Part shown: positions 44,603-53,026 of the stretch, piece by piece | How positions within the stretch are numbered: position 1 is the stretch's first letter | Layout of the letters: each line of letters starts with the position of its first letter | IMG/VR virus record: IMGVR_UViG_3300033149_003588 | Coordinates: 62,001-126,000 of that record | Reading direction: 5' to 3' (one strand) | Source of the DNA: a virus | Length of the DNA: 64,000 nt | The notes under the pieces: generated by a model | What the model was told of the DNA's origin: nothing | Database searches by the model: none | Seen by the model: the letters and a program-made list of their open reading frames with translations, nothing else | Made by a program: the position numbers and the translations under genes

Positions 44603-45978
44603 TATATCAATTCTATTCCAGTCCCGGCAGCAGTAGAACGTAAAACAGCCAACCATCTTTCTCGAACTTTATCCCATGTTCTCTGTATAGACCATGCCAT
44701 ACCACGTTTAGCTAAATCGGCAAGCCATTCTCTACTATTGTACGCCTTGCACAATAATCGACCCATATCCCACATCGATGGTACTGGCCTCAGCATAGCA
44801 TTATTCAATGGTAAAGCGGCTACCATATCATATTTATAGGCCATGTCAGCATGCATAATAGAAGTATTATTGCCCCTTAAACCAAGATATTCATTATACT
44901 CATCTGTAAAATGACCATACGGACCGCCACAACTTATACCAGCTATGTATCCCCCTTTGATCCTATCTATCATTGACGTATTATAGGGAGCCATCACGGG
45001 TGTGCCAGCAGCCATAGCTTCTCTAATAGGCAAACCATCGCCTTCACCAAGACTAGTCGAAAGATAAACATCAAATAAATTATATAACATATTAATTTCA
45101 GCATCAGACACAGGCGCATATTGGTTAAGTATCGAGTCAACAGTTGGAACAATTATTTTGTCTGCTATACCAAAACTGTGAGCTACCTTGGATATAGATA
45201 TAGCTGTTTGTCCTATGTTATCGACAGTATGAATATATCCCAACAATTTAATATCTGGATTTTGCCTATATGCAGCTGCTATCCCACCTATAAATCCAGT
45301 TAACCATTTTCGTGTGGAATTCGTCGCTATATAACCAACAATCATAGCATCATCGTATCCACTAAGCCGTCCAAGATGTTTGCGTATCGCAGCAATTTGC
45401 ATAAGTAGTCTATCATCAGGTTTTTGGTCAGGCCTATATTTATAGAAAATCTGGGGATCAACAGCATGCTCTATTATTATAGACCTATCCCCTAACCTTT
45501 TATTAATTTTGGCAATATGTTTATGCGTCCAGTCATTAAATAATACCGGAACATCTGCAACTTCAAAAGCCTCTAGCCATTCTAATCTTAATGGGAGTCC
45601 ATCTATGGGACTATACCATATCCACTTAAATTGTTTGTTTCTGAGTGATCTAATCTCATTTATATATGAAGCCAAATCCTGTAACACCCACATATCTTCA
45701 AGACTAAAAAATATATCATAATCTAATTTACTCAATAATTCTTTGGTTCGTCCTAATCCATACGGATCACCAGCATTAAATTGGTTATATAACGGGTACA
45801 ACTTCATATCGGTCGGGAGGTCAAATAATGATGGTTCACCAGTATAACTTTTAGCAGCAACTGTGAGCTCTATATGACCAGCGCGATGTAATTCAACCAG
45901 AGTATTCCTCAGCACTTTAGCAAAACCAGAAGGAATCGTGGGAGAATCACAATAAGCCAACACCTTTATTTTGCCCAT
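44602..45978 (-). CDS. Glycosyltransferase, GT4-type
   Basis: ~458 residues. GT-B fold: N-terminal half starts KVLAYCDSPTIPSGFAKVLRNT with a glycine-rich loop; the C-terminal half carries the donor motif GEGDGLPIREAMAAGTPVMAP (E-x7-E retaining-enzyme pattern). TTG codon at 45993 is in frame, but ATG at 45978 with GGGTG upstream is preferred. It lies inside the replication-gene block between the helicase and an unknown small gene, hinting at DNA-base or protein glycosylation rather than envelope synthesis; that is inference. Confidence 0.88.
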   Translation of the reverse strand: MGKIKVLAYCDSPTIPSGFAKVLRNTLVELHRAGHIELTVAAKSYTGEPSLFDLPTDMKLYPLYNQFNAGDPYGLGRTKELLSKLDYDIFFSLEDMWVLQDLASYINEIRSLRNKQFKWIWYSPIDGLPLRLEWLEAFEVADVPVLFNDWTHKHIAKINKRLGDRSIIIEHAVDPQIFYKYRPDQKPDDRLLMQIAAIRKHLGRLSGYDDAMIVGYIATNSTRKWLTGFIGGIAAAYRQNPDIKLLGYIHTVDNIGQTAISISKVAHSFGIADKIIVPTVDSILNQYAPVSDAEINMLYNLFDVYLSTSLGEGDGLPIREAMAAGTPVMAPYNTSMIDRIKGGYIAGISCGGPYGHFTDEYNEYLGLRGNNTSIMHADMAYKYDMVAALPLNNAMLRPVPSMWDMGRLLCKAYNSREWLADLAKRGMAWSIQRTWDKVRERWLAVLRSTAAGTGIELI

Positions 45979-45982
45979 TGTA

Positions 45983-46318
45983 TCACCCGCCAATATCTAA
46001 ATCCATTTTTATTACTGATATAACCCTACTAGTAGCTTCATATTTTAATTTAATTGCCCTAGATGCTTCATACAATAAATCCCGTTTACTCATTAGTTCA
46101 ACACCAGCAGTCTTGTCATTGCGATATGCACGTTGAACAACACCCCACAATTCTATTAAATATCCATAATAATTGGCAAATGTACCCAATAAATTATTAT
46201 ATTCCTGCAATGAAGAATATTGAGGTTTAGTGGGCGCACTGATATCTAATAACTGATGTACTTCTTCCATAACATCATCATATGGAATAAATATAATATT
46301 GTGTATATCACAAACCAT
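45983..46318 (-). CDS. Small helical protein, unknown
   Basis: 111 residues, mostly helix (LQEYNNLLGTFANYYGYLIELWG, then a long basic helix RDLLYEASRAIKLKYEATSRV split by one turn). It stops 5 nt before the glycosyltransferase ATG. The length and helix content recall recombination mediators such as UvsY but no motif supports this. Preceded by a 93-nt gap with no obvious gene. Confidence 0.5.
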   Translation of the reverse strand: MVCDIHNIIFIPYDDVMEEVHQLLDISAPTKPQYSSLQEYNNLLGTFANYYGYLIELWGVVQRAYRNDKTAGVELMSKRDLLYEASRAIKLKYEATSRVISVIKMDLDIGG

Positions 46319-46411
46319 TAGAATCCACCATCTATGCCTCTCTATGCTCCTATATAGTCGAGAATATGTTATAACCCAACCAAATATTAGTTATTTAAGA
46401 CCAGATAATAT

Positions 46412-46804
46412 TCAGCGGACAATATTGAGATATTGGGATACCTTTTTATTATGAAAAACACGACATTTATCACACGCATCAGGGTTAACACATATAAACA
46501 CATGATTACCATCCGAATCTAATCCTATATTACATGTGCAGCCATCGTGCAATAAATTGGTTACAGGTAGTTCATCGGGTCTATCCACCTGACCACGTTT
46601 TAATTTTAAGACATGGGTAATGTCAGATATATTCGCTGTGATAATATCAATATTGACACTCAAATCATCTTTACCTTTGATATTATTAGTGGGTATCAAA
46701 ACCCTAATAGTAAAGGCGTCGTGATCTATATCACCAACAAATCCTCGTTTCCCGTCCCTTAATATAATTCCATCACCGAGTTCTATAGATTGAGAATCGA
46801 ACAT
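46412..46804 (-). CDS. Protein with Cys-rich C-terminus, unknown
   Basis: 130 residues. N-terminal ~70 residues are a beta-rich, SH3-like domain (GDGIILRDGKRGFVGDIDHD). The C-terminal part has five Cys and several His (CTCNIG, CVNPDACDKCRVFH), likely one metal site. ATG with AAGGAG; 1 nt after the nuclease stop. Cytosolic. Probably DNA- or RNA-linked by context with RecA and the nuclease; function not recognised. Confidence 0.55.
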   Translation of the reverse strand: MFDSQSIELGDGIILRDGKRGFVGDIDHDAFTIRVLIPTNNIKGKDDLSVNIDIITANISDITHVLKLKRGQVDRPDELPVTNLLHDGCTCNIGLDSDGNHVFICVNPDACDKCRVFHNKKVSQYLNIVR

Positions 46805-46805
46805 G

Positions 46806-47381
46806 TTACTCCTTTCGCTTTAGATATTTATCAAGTAACTCATTATATTGCCCCCACTTATATATCTGCCAATATAAAACATTGGTATCATCATAAGTAA
46901 TCATAATTCTGCCAGGAATCAATTCACTAAACTCGACAGAAAAACTCTTTTGATCACGCGGTGTAACTATTATATCACCAGAATATACGGTAGAATCAAG
47001 AGGAGGATCATCAATATAATCGAATATTAGAACATCAGAATATTTAGTATACTTCTGTTTATAAAATAATAACGGATGTAGTGGGAACAAATTGCCACTC
47101 TTATCTGTATGCACCATGGCTTCTTTAACTATTTGAGAAAACCATATGTGTCTAAATCTAGCCTTCGGATATACTTGCCTAGCATGATTACTTCTCCACT
47201 CCTTCGTAGCTGGATCCCTAAGCTTACATTCAGCGCCGAATACTTCATTGTATGCGTCACCCAAAGTATCATCAGATCTTATGGTATGTTTGGCAGATTG
47301 ACCATATACACGACCATGGCGACCCATTAATCTGTTGGTTCTACGCTCAAAACTTTTCCATGCCGAATCTGATGTTGACAT
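46806..47381 (-). CDS. PDDEXK-family nuclease (Holliday-junction resolvase-like)
   Basis: 191 residues. The start AWKSFERRTNRLMG matches the helix with conserved Glu and Arg residues in phage resolvase-like PDDEXK proteins. The catalytic core is D-x-(9)-ECK: SDDTLGDAY then FGAECKLRD. It lies end to end with recA (shared TAATG-type junction at 47381) and near SSB and helicases, so recombination or branched-DNA processing is likely. Exact resolvase activity is inferred from the family and context. Confidence 0.65.
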   Translation of the reverse strand: MSTSDSAWKSFERRTNRLMGRHGRVYGQSAKHTIRSDDTLGDAYNEVFGAECKLRDPATKEWRSNHARQVYPKARFRHIWFSQIVKEAMVHTDKSGNLFPLHPLLFYKQKYTKYSDVLIFDYIDDPPLDSTVYSGDIIVTPRDQKSFSVEFSELIPGRIMITYDDTNVLYWQIYKWGQYNELLDKYLKRKE

Positions 47382-48490
47382 TATCCCTTATCTTCTGATA
47401 CTGATTCTATACCGCTATCCTCAATAATATTAATATCTCCCCTGTCTTTACCTATCATTGTGTATACTCTATTTCTAATAATCTGATAATATTCATCATT
47501 TTTATGTAGTTCCTCTAAAAATGCATCACGACCATTGGCACCCATCAATTTCTTATTATTATCATCAAGAAGATTGAAATATGAAGATTTTTGTTTTATA
47601 ATACCCGCCCTAATACCGGCCTCAAACGCATCATAATATTTATCAACACCAGATCTAAAATCAACCTTTACCTTGAATCTCGCACCAACAGTTGGAGCCA
47701 ATTTATTTTTAGTTATTTGATATTCAGTTTCACATCCTGTATTAATATCATCACCATCATCAGATCCTATTAATGTATGTCTAACAACCTTTAACTGATA
47801 TGAACAATAAAATCTTAGCGCAGTGCCACCAGTAGAATATGTGGGATCACCGAACATCTGATTAGGATTCTTGCGAGTCTGGTTAATAAACATCACAACA
47901 GTTCCACTATTAGTTATGCCAGGTGTAATTCTCTTTAACCCCTGTGACATTAATTGTGCAAGATGTGCTCTCTTGCCCGGGCCATCGGCCATTGGTGTTT
48001 CTACAATTGCCTTGGGAACCATTGCTGGTACGGAATCGACCACAATTAAAGCAAATTTGCCAGTATCAATTAGCGCCTGCAATATGTCGAAATAATCCTC
48101 ACCGTATAGTGGCTTACTGTCAGACCTAACAACGAGTAACTCCTCAACATTAACACCAACATTACTAAAAAATCTAGAACTAGCAGCACCCTCTGCATCG
48201 AGGAATGCGCATAAACCACCGCGACGTTGAGTTTCCACAATAGCCATTATAGATAACAATGTCTTCCCACTAGCCTCCGGCCCATAAATATCAACAATCC
48301 TACCGCGAACGAATCCGCCCAATCCTAAGCATCTATCCATAGCTAGTATACCAGTGGGTAGTGTATCTATTTCATAATTAGACATAGCACTAAGCGGACC
48401 AATAGAATCGGCATACGACTTCAGACTGTCAACTTTTTCTAAATCAAATCGATCTTGATCAAACATGGCCATATTATCTCTCTTACTCAT
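47381..48490 (-). CDS. recA: RecA recombinase
   Basis: 369 residues. Walker A GPEASGKT (70-77), a preceding LPTGILAMDRCLG, the catalytic Glu segment DAEGAASS, Walker B ALIVVDSVPAM, and loops L1/L2 (FINQTRKNPNQMFGDPTYSTGG). It matches the bacterial RecA core rather than UvsX. The C-terminus is acidic, as in RecA. Overlaps the probable SSB by 8 nt. Role: strand exchange in repair and recombination-dependent replication. Confidence 0.95.
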   Translation of the reverse strand: MSKRDNMAMFDQDRFDLEKVDSLKSYADSIGPLSAMSNYEIDTLPTGILAMDRCLGLGGFVRGRIVDIYGPEASGKTLLSIMAIVETQRRGGLCAFLDAEGAASSRFFSNVGVNVEELLVVRSDSKPLYGEDYFDILQALIDTGKFALIVVDSVPAMVPKAIVETPMADGPGKRAHLAQLMSQGLKRITPGITNSGTVVMFINQTRKNPNQMFGDPTYSTGGTALRFYCSYQLKVVRHTLIGSDDGDDINTGCETEYQITKNKLAPTVGARFKVKVDFRSGVDKYYDAFEAGIRAGIIKQKSSYFNLLDDNNKKLMGANGRDAFLEELHKNDEYYQIIRNRVYTMIGKDRGDINIIEDSGIESVSEDKG

Positions 48491-49622
48491 TGTTTTCTTC
48501 TGCCATATACTTGATATTTAGGTGTTCAATAAATGACCGTATATTCGGAGCTGACCACGAGCCAGGACTATCGGGTTTAGATTCATTCTTGTCTTTACCA
48601 AATTCGCGGAATTCCCCCGCCAAATCTACTGCATTCGCTTTCTTATCGAGAACGATACGCCTAATCAACTCATCTAATTCATTTTGCAATGCAGTAGTAT
48701 CCTCTTCGTCACGTAAATCACTTTCAGGTGACGGTTCGCCCAACATAGCGCCGGGAGGTAATAGCTTGTCCGCTAATTTTCTTGCAGCTATCTTCAGGGG
48801 CTTCGGAATTCCAGTAGTCAAAGCCAACACACCAAGAAAGGCTGGATCATGATCAACTATATAACCCAGTGGTTTACCCTGGTAGGGAGGAGAAGTTACT
48901 ATAATCGCAAGATCACCAGTATACTTAACCTCTGTTGGAGATGCTATGCCACCTATAGTAGGATCCATATCCTCACCAGCTATAAAAGCATTTAGCTCAT
49001 CGGGATCCATAACCTGGTTCTTAATTATCTCTATAATAGCCTCTTTATTTGGTATATCTTGTCCTTCTATTAATGATTCGTCAAATGGTGAATCCGCTAG
49101 CGCTATGGCAGTATATTTTACGATATTCTTAGAAGATTTGGCTTTCTCAATCTCAAAATCGAAATTATAAGCATCACCTCTAGCTTCTATATTTTCCTTG
49201 AAAGCAGTAAACAACTGGTTACCCTGATTAAGGATCTCAACACGACCGGTAGCATAATTATAAACCGGAACCATGTGTACCTGTCTTACGGGAAAATCTC
49301 TCCTATCAGAGTTCCTGTTATATTTCTCACGTTCAAGAAGAAAATCCCATAAAGGATCTGTCTTGCCGCAGAGTCCACACATACATGGCTGCCGCCCAGA
49401 AATCTCGACAATATTACATGGCTGGGTTTTATATTTTCTGAGCAATATTTGCTCCGACTGTCCTTCATTTCTCTTGGCCGAAAAAATCTGGTGTGTCCAG
49501 AAACTAACCGGTTGAGTAATTCCAAATTTTTCGTGCAACAATAAGCGAATCCTAAACCTCTTATTATCCTGAAATTCTACATATCCAGCATGTCCATTAC
49601 TACTAACATCGTTCCATCCCAT
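48483..49622 (-). CDS. Probable single-stranded DNA-binding protein (gp32-like)
   Basis: 379 residues. A zinc-knuckle region CMCGLCGKTDPLWDFL is followed by basic and aromatic residues (RNSDRRDFPVRQVHMVPVYN) and an OB-like beta segment (GRVEILNQGNQLFTAF, NFDFEIEKAKSS), the layout seen in T4-type gp32 and many phage ssDNA-binding proteins. The C-terminus is acidic (AEENNE), another SSB trait. Directly upstream of recA and downstream of purZ. ATG with AAAGGAG. Confidence 0.65.
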   Translation of the reverse strand: MGWNDVSSNGHAGYVEFQDNKRFRIRLLLHEKFGITQPVSFWTHQIFSAKRNEGQSEQILLRKYKTQPCNIVEISGRQPCMCGLCGKTDPLWDFLLEREKYNRNSDRRDFPVRQVHMVPVYNYATGRVEILNQGNQLFTAFKENIEARGDAYNFDFEIEKAKSSKNIVKYTAIALADSPFDESLIEGQDIPNKEAIIEIIKNQVMDPDELNAFIAGEDMDPTIGGIASPTEVKYTGDLAIIVTSPPYQGKPLGYIVDHDPAFLGVLALTTGIPKPLKIAARKLADKLLPPGAMLGEPSPESDLRDEEDTTALQNELDELIRRIVLDKKANAVDLAGEFREFGKDKNESKPDSPGSWSAPNIRSFIEHLNIKYMAEENNE

Positions 49623-49634
49623 AATATTTCTCCT

Positions 49635-50900
49635 TTATAATATGTGTGTATTCTTAATCACCTCATTATAACCCTTACCATATCCCATAAGATAGATCGG
49701 TATCTTCTCTGAGGTAATTATGTCAAGAACATCAACGAGTCTATCTATAGAAGAATTAAATTGTTCAATAGTCATATCACCGAGAGGATATGAAGTGTCC
49801 TTGACTCCGAGTAGACTATCAACAAATAATTGACCAGCACCAATTCCAGCGATAATTTCACGCATGTCCGCACACATATCATCACCGATGCTAGGATAAA
49901 AATAATCTAAGAAATTGATGGCCAATATGCTAGGTCTACATATATCACATGCGTAATGAAACTCGTCTCCACTAAATTCGAATACACGTCTAACACGTTT
50001 TGAAACGGTGGTACTCTCAATTACATGCTTGCCAATGCGCTCGCTAATAATGTCCCAGCTAATTTCCTCACCCTTCGATGGGCCAGAATTGCCAGCAACT
50101 CTGATAGGATACAACCGAGTAACACCCACGATATCTCTAACGGTAAGTGGTGACAATCCTGCCTCCATAAGCCATTGTGCTGGGCCAGTAGAACGACTGG
50201 TGGTATATGGATAATATCCATGGTGAATAGATAACATCATACCCTGTGCACCCTCCAATAATATATTGCCACCAGCACGCTCTACATTATTGAGAAATTC
50301 ACTAACCCTGGTATCACACAAATATGGCTGCAACATATCGATATCTTTAGCGTGACGCATTTTACCCTTACGCTGAATCTTTTCAACCAGTGCGGCGCCA
50401 CCACCATGCCTGGTACTACCTATTATATCATTAAGATCGGGCGCATGCTCGGGACAATTACTACATCCATGAAGTCGATCATAATTCTTACATTCTGCTG
50501 GATCTTTACCATTCCGTATCCATGCACAAGCATTTTCTCCACCAGATTCGGCCATCTTGTGACGTAAATCTATAATGGATGCATATGGATCGACAATAAT
50601 GCGCTCATGCGTAGATATACCCTCAGATTCTAACCACTGTATTTCTCTCTTAAATATTTCTAAATCTATTTGAGATCCAGCACCCAACACCAATTTAACA
50701 TCAGGATCAGACATGCCAACACATGGTATAACCTGAAATGCATATTGTTTGGTTCTATCTGGATTCCAAACACTATGACCGGCATTGGGACCACCGGTAC
50801 GCACTATCGCATCGTATGTCCTATCTACTATCAAATGCTCCGCCACTCTACCCTTGCCTTCTGAGCCAAATGCTAGCCCTACTATTATATCGACTGGCAT
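49635..50900 (-). CDS. purZ: PurZ-like 2-aminoadenylosuccinate synthetase
   Basis: 421 residues of the adenylosuccinate synthetase family: GSEGKG P-loop (12-17), NAGH with catalytic His42, IGSTRHGGG, LLEGAQG, TTSRSTG and the GTP-binding PIYLMGYGKG. At residue 13, where PurA has the catalytic Asp (WGDEGKG), this protein has Ser (FGSEGKG); Asp-to-Ser at that site is a reported hallmark of PurZ, which joins dGMP with aspartate in making 2-aminoadenine (Z) for DNA. Residues ~124-152 hold a Cys-rich insertion (CAWIRNG, ECKN, CSNC). ATG with AAGGAG. MazZ and DatZ, the usual partners, are not in this window. Plain PurA activity cannot be excluded by eye. Confidence 0.82.
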   Translation of the reverse strand: MPVDIIVGLAFGSEGKGRVAEHLIVDRTYDAIVRTGGPNAGHSVWNPDRTKQYAFQVIPCVGMSDPDVKLVLGAGSQIDLEIFKREIQWLESEGISTHERIIVDPYASIIDLRHKMAESGGENACAWIRNGKDPAECKNYDRLHGCSNCPEHAPDLNDIIGSTRHGGGAALVEKIQRKGKMRHAKDIDMLQPYLCDTRVSEFLNNVERAGGNILLEGAQGMMLSIHHGYYPYTTSRSTGPAQWLMEAGLSPLTVRDIVGVTRLYPIRVAGNSGPSKGEEISWDIISERIGKHVIESTTVSKRVRRVFEFSGDEFHYACDICRPSILAINFLDYFYPSIGDDMCADMREIIAGIGAGQLFVDSLLGVKDTSYPLGDMTIEQFNSSIDRLVDVLDIITSEKIPIYLMGYGKGYNEVIKNTHIL

Positions 50901-50909
50901 AATATCTCC

Positions 50910-51092
50910 TTATTTATCTTGATTTAAGTGTGCTTTTAGTATTATCCTCTTAAGACGCTCATCAATAATCGTTATTTCCTTGGGTGAGGACAAAATAGAT
51001 AAGGCAGTATCGACATCACCCTGTCTAATGGCGTGAAACTCTTGATTCTTTATATCAAGATCATACAACAATATGGCAAACACTCTTTTCAT
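50910..51092 (-). CDS. 60-residue protein, unknown
   Basis: Small mixed alpha/beta protein (RVFAILLYDLDIKN, then DVDTALSILSSPKEITIID). ATG overlaps the stop of the 52-residue gene as ATGA. It ends 9 nt before purZ, so it is translated in the same unit. No family. Confidence 0.6.
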   Translation of the reverse strand: MKRVFAILLYDLDIKNQEFHAIRQGDVDTALSILSSPKEITIIDERLKRIILKAHLNQDK

Positions 51093-51247
51093 TTCATTTC
51101 TATATAAATAATAGTATCCTGGTAACTTCTTATTTTAACCTGATCTTCAGTTAAATTCGCGTCAACGAGTATATCTCGTATAGCTGTTTGTGCGTCTTCA
51201 GCTTCAATATCATGACGTGCACCATCTAATAATATAATTACTTTCAC
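51089..51247 (-). CDS. 52-residue small protein
   Basis: GTG start at 51247, read in a gap between two genes; codons give VKVIILLDGARHD, then an acidic stretch EAEDAQTAIRDILV. It overlaps the next gene by ATGA and follows the 123-residue gene by 9 nt, the pattern of this gene cluster. The N-terminal strand-helix pattern resembles small ferredoxin-fold domains. Weak Shine-Dalgarno. Confidence 0.5.
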   Translation of the reverse strand: MKVIILLDGARHDIEAEDAQTAIRDILVDANLTEDQVKIRSYQDTIIYIEMK

Positions 51248-51256
51248 CTTATTAAC

Positions 51257-51628
51257 TTAAACTGCGAATCCCGGAATTGGCAATCCTAATTCCTTACATT
51301 TAGCCCTAATGCCCGATATAAACACCTCAAGATTAGCAAACATATTAACCACGGTATTATGCCTATAATAAAAACTGGGCAAACTAATATAGTCGATATG
51401 ATGTGATGAAATATAATGATCATCATCCGGATTATAATCAGCGGGAAGAACACTCGTGTTGCCATATTGAACCCCGTCTATTATAATATCGGTATCCCCA
51501 ACAATCCCGATCTCAAGATCACCAATGATATACATTATAAACGGGTTAGATGTTATAATATATTGCTCCGGAAACATCTTTAATTTATCTATGGGTTCAA
51601 TTACTTCTATTTGAACTTTATCTGTCAC
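51257..51628 (-). CDS. Protein of unknown function
   Basis: 123 residues, beta-rich N-terminal half (IMYIIGDLEIGIVGDTDIII) and a helical C-terminus (MFANLEVFISGIRAKCKELG). GTG start at 51628 lies within the end of the upstream gene (GTGACAGATAA), so translation is coupled. Small unknown in a run of short overlapping genes at 51-53 kb, typical of phage middle-gene clusters. No domain recognised. Confidence 0.6.
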   Translation of the reverse strand: MTDKVQIEVIEPIDKLKMFPEQYIITSNPFIMYIIGDLEIGIVGDTDIIIDGVQYGNTSVLPADYNPDDDHYISSHHIDYISLPSFYYRHNTVVNMFANLEVFISGIRAKCKELGLPIPGFAV

Positions 51629-51965
51629 TTAATAATATTTCCTTTTCTACTGGCTTACCATCGATAATGAATTTGACTATTAATAGTGGAAAATCATAAT
51701 GTACTATTGTACCTGGCCCATAAAATGCATGAATATATGTACCACCAACAGAATATGCGTCAGATATAAATCCATTAGTGATATAATACTCTGTTATGAG
51801 TCCCTGTAATTCTGCGCGCTCAATCACGGTTAATTTCTTATTCAACATAGATTCAACAATGGGCCCTACAGTCTCGCTATTAACATTGCCCTCTCTAAAA
51901 ACATCTAGAAGATACTTAACCGCTTCATATATGCTATTCCATTTAGACATCATTGCAATTCTCAT
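51618..51965 (-). CDS. Protein of unknown function
   Basis: 115 residues. The N-terminus is a helix pair (SIYEAVKYLLDVFREGN, SMLNKKLTVIERAELQG); the C-terminal half is beta-rich (YGPGTIVHYDFPLLIVKFIIDGK). Overlaps its neighbours on both sides. The start may be ATG 51965 or an internal ATG ~12-15 nt downstream. No family. Confidence 0.55.
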   Translation of the reverse strand: MRIAMMSKWNSIYEAVKYLLDVFREGNVNSETVGPIVESMLNKKLTVIERAELQGLITEYYITNGFISDAYSVGGTYIHAFYGPGTIVHYDFPLLIVKFIIDGKPVEKEILLSDR

Positions 51966-52467
51966 ATATAATAATTGGGGCTGAAATATTCTCTCTATTT
52001 AAAACTCGTATATTGTTAACCCCAGCATTAACAATGGCCGACATGCCTTCATCAAATTCGTCCTCAAATATTATATTATCCATGTCATATGGGTAGTATG
52101 TACCATGTTGTTTTACTACTATATATACGTGTCCACCAATTAAATCCTTTTGAATATCACACAACATCCCGCGCTTGCGCTCTAAATATATACTATCACT
52201 ATCCAAATAATTATTGACCATCTCAATGTAAAATACTACATGTATATTGAATAATTCTAAAGGGTGATAAGAATAAAAACTCCAATTCCAATTATTCCAA
52301 ACTTTCACAGAATAGTCAAAAGTACTATCCGTTGTAAGGCCCATATCATTATAAACATAATTAGTTGTTGTAGAGTCCACGCTATCATAGATATAACTAG
52401 AGGTATTGGTAGTAGCCCAGTGAATATGAGTAATAGTATTGGTATCCCCATTATTAGAACTCATCAT
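51943..52467 (-). CDS. Protein of unknown function
   Basis: ~174 residues. The first ~60 residues are unusually rich in Thr, Ser, Asn and Tyr (TTNTSSYIYDSVDSTTTNYV); the remainder is beta-rich with aromatic residues (WNNWNWSFYSYHPLELFNIHV). Such composition occurs in fibre- or surface-linked proteins, but no signal peptide is present. A TTG at 52476 is in frame; ATG at 52467 is preferred. Confidence 0.5.
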   Translation of the reverse strand: MMSSNNGDTNTITHIHWATTNTSSYIYDSVDSTTTNYVYNDMGLTTDSTFDYSVKVWNNWNWSFYSYHPLELFNIHVVFYIEMVNNYLDSDSIYLERKRGMLCDIQKDLIGGHVYIVVKQHGTYYPYDMDNIIFEDEFDEGMSAIVNAGVNNIRVLNRENISAPIIIYENCNDV

Positions 52468-53026
52468 GATCTTCAATCGTTGCTAAAATAATATTGCTAT
52501 CTATAATATAGATATTACCCTCAATATGTTGTCCACCACGATGCTCTTCAAATATAATAATGTCACCCTCAGATATTTTAAGTTTAACATCAGGTCCAAC
52601 ACTTAATACTCTAGCTATAGGCGTATATTTTCTGGCCAAATATTCTGGTATAAATTCAGAGGTAGATTCTCTCAGGGTTTCAATTATAACCAGTCTGTGC
52701 CGCGCTCTAAGTGTGCCATCAATTATTTGGGAAGCCGGTTTTCGATCGTATACACAACACCATATATTATTTAGTGGAATAACATCATATTTGCCCAATC
52801 CCCATGCTCCTTCACACCGATGATCATATATTACATGCATATCGGGTACTAAATCGATCTCATTTTCAGAAAATACATTAATAATAGTACCACGTCTAAA
52901 TTTGATATTAATATACTGTATTAAATGTTCTGGTATAAAATCACAATCACCATATAATGGTTCGCTCCTAATAATAGCAGAATCAGTAATTAATTTTAAA
53001 TTATTAATATCTAAATCATCTAGCAT
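52454..53026 (-). CDS. GroES-like co-chaperonin domain protein
   Basis: ~190 residues. The C-terminal ~75 match the cpn10/GroES pattern: YTPIARVLSVGPDVKLKISEGD, then IIIFEEHRGGQHIEG and NIYIIDSNIILATIE, which fit GroES VxVGPG...VGDxVLF...YLILxExDILAVIE. The N-terminal ~110 residues include a second beta-rich unit (IDLVPDMHVIYDHRCEG, NNIWCCVYD), possibly another diverged copy. Phage co-chaperonins such as T4 gp31 replace GroES when folding the capsid protein. The typical mobile loop is not obvious. ATG 53026 preferred over GTG 53029. Confidence 0.7.
   Translation of the reverse strand: MLDDLDINNLKLITDSAIIRSEPLYGDCDFIPEHLIQYINIKFRRGTIINVFSENEIDLVPDMHVIYDHRCEGAWGLGKYDVIPLNNIWCCVYDRKPASQIIDGTLRARHRLVIIETLRESTSEFIPEYLARKYTPIARVLSVGPDVKLKISEGDIIIFEEHRGGQHIEGNIYIIDSNIILATIEDHDEF

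Noticed and set aside
45121-45721. Frames inside the glycosyltransferase on the opposite strand
   Set aside because: Shadows without motifs or ribosome binding sites.
49635-50900. Ordinary host-type PurA
   Set aside because: Ser replaces the catalytic Asp at position 13, in keeping with PurZ; retained as an alternative with lower weight.
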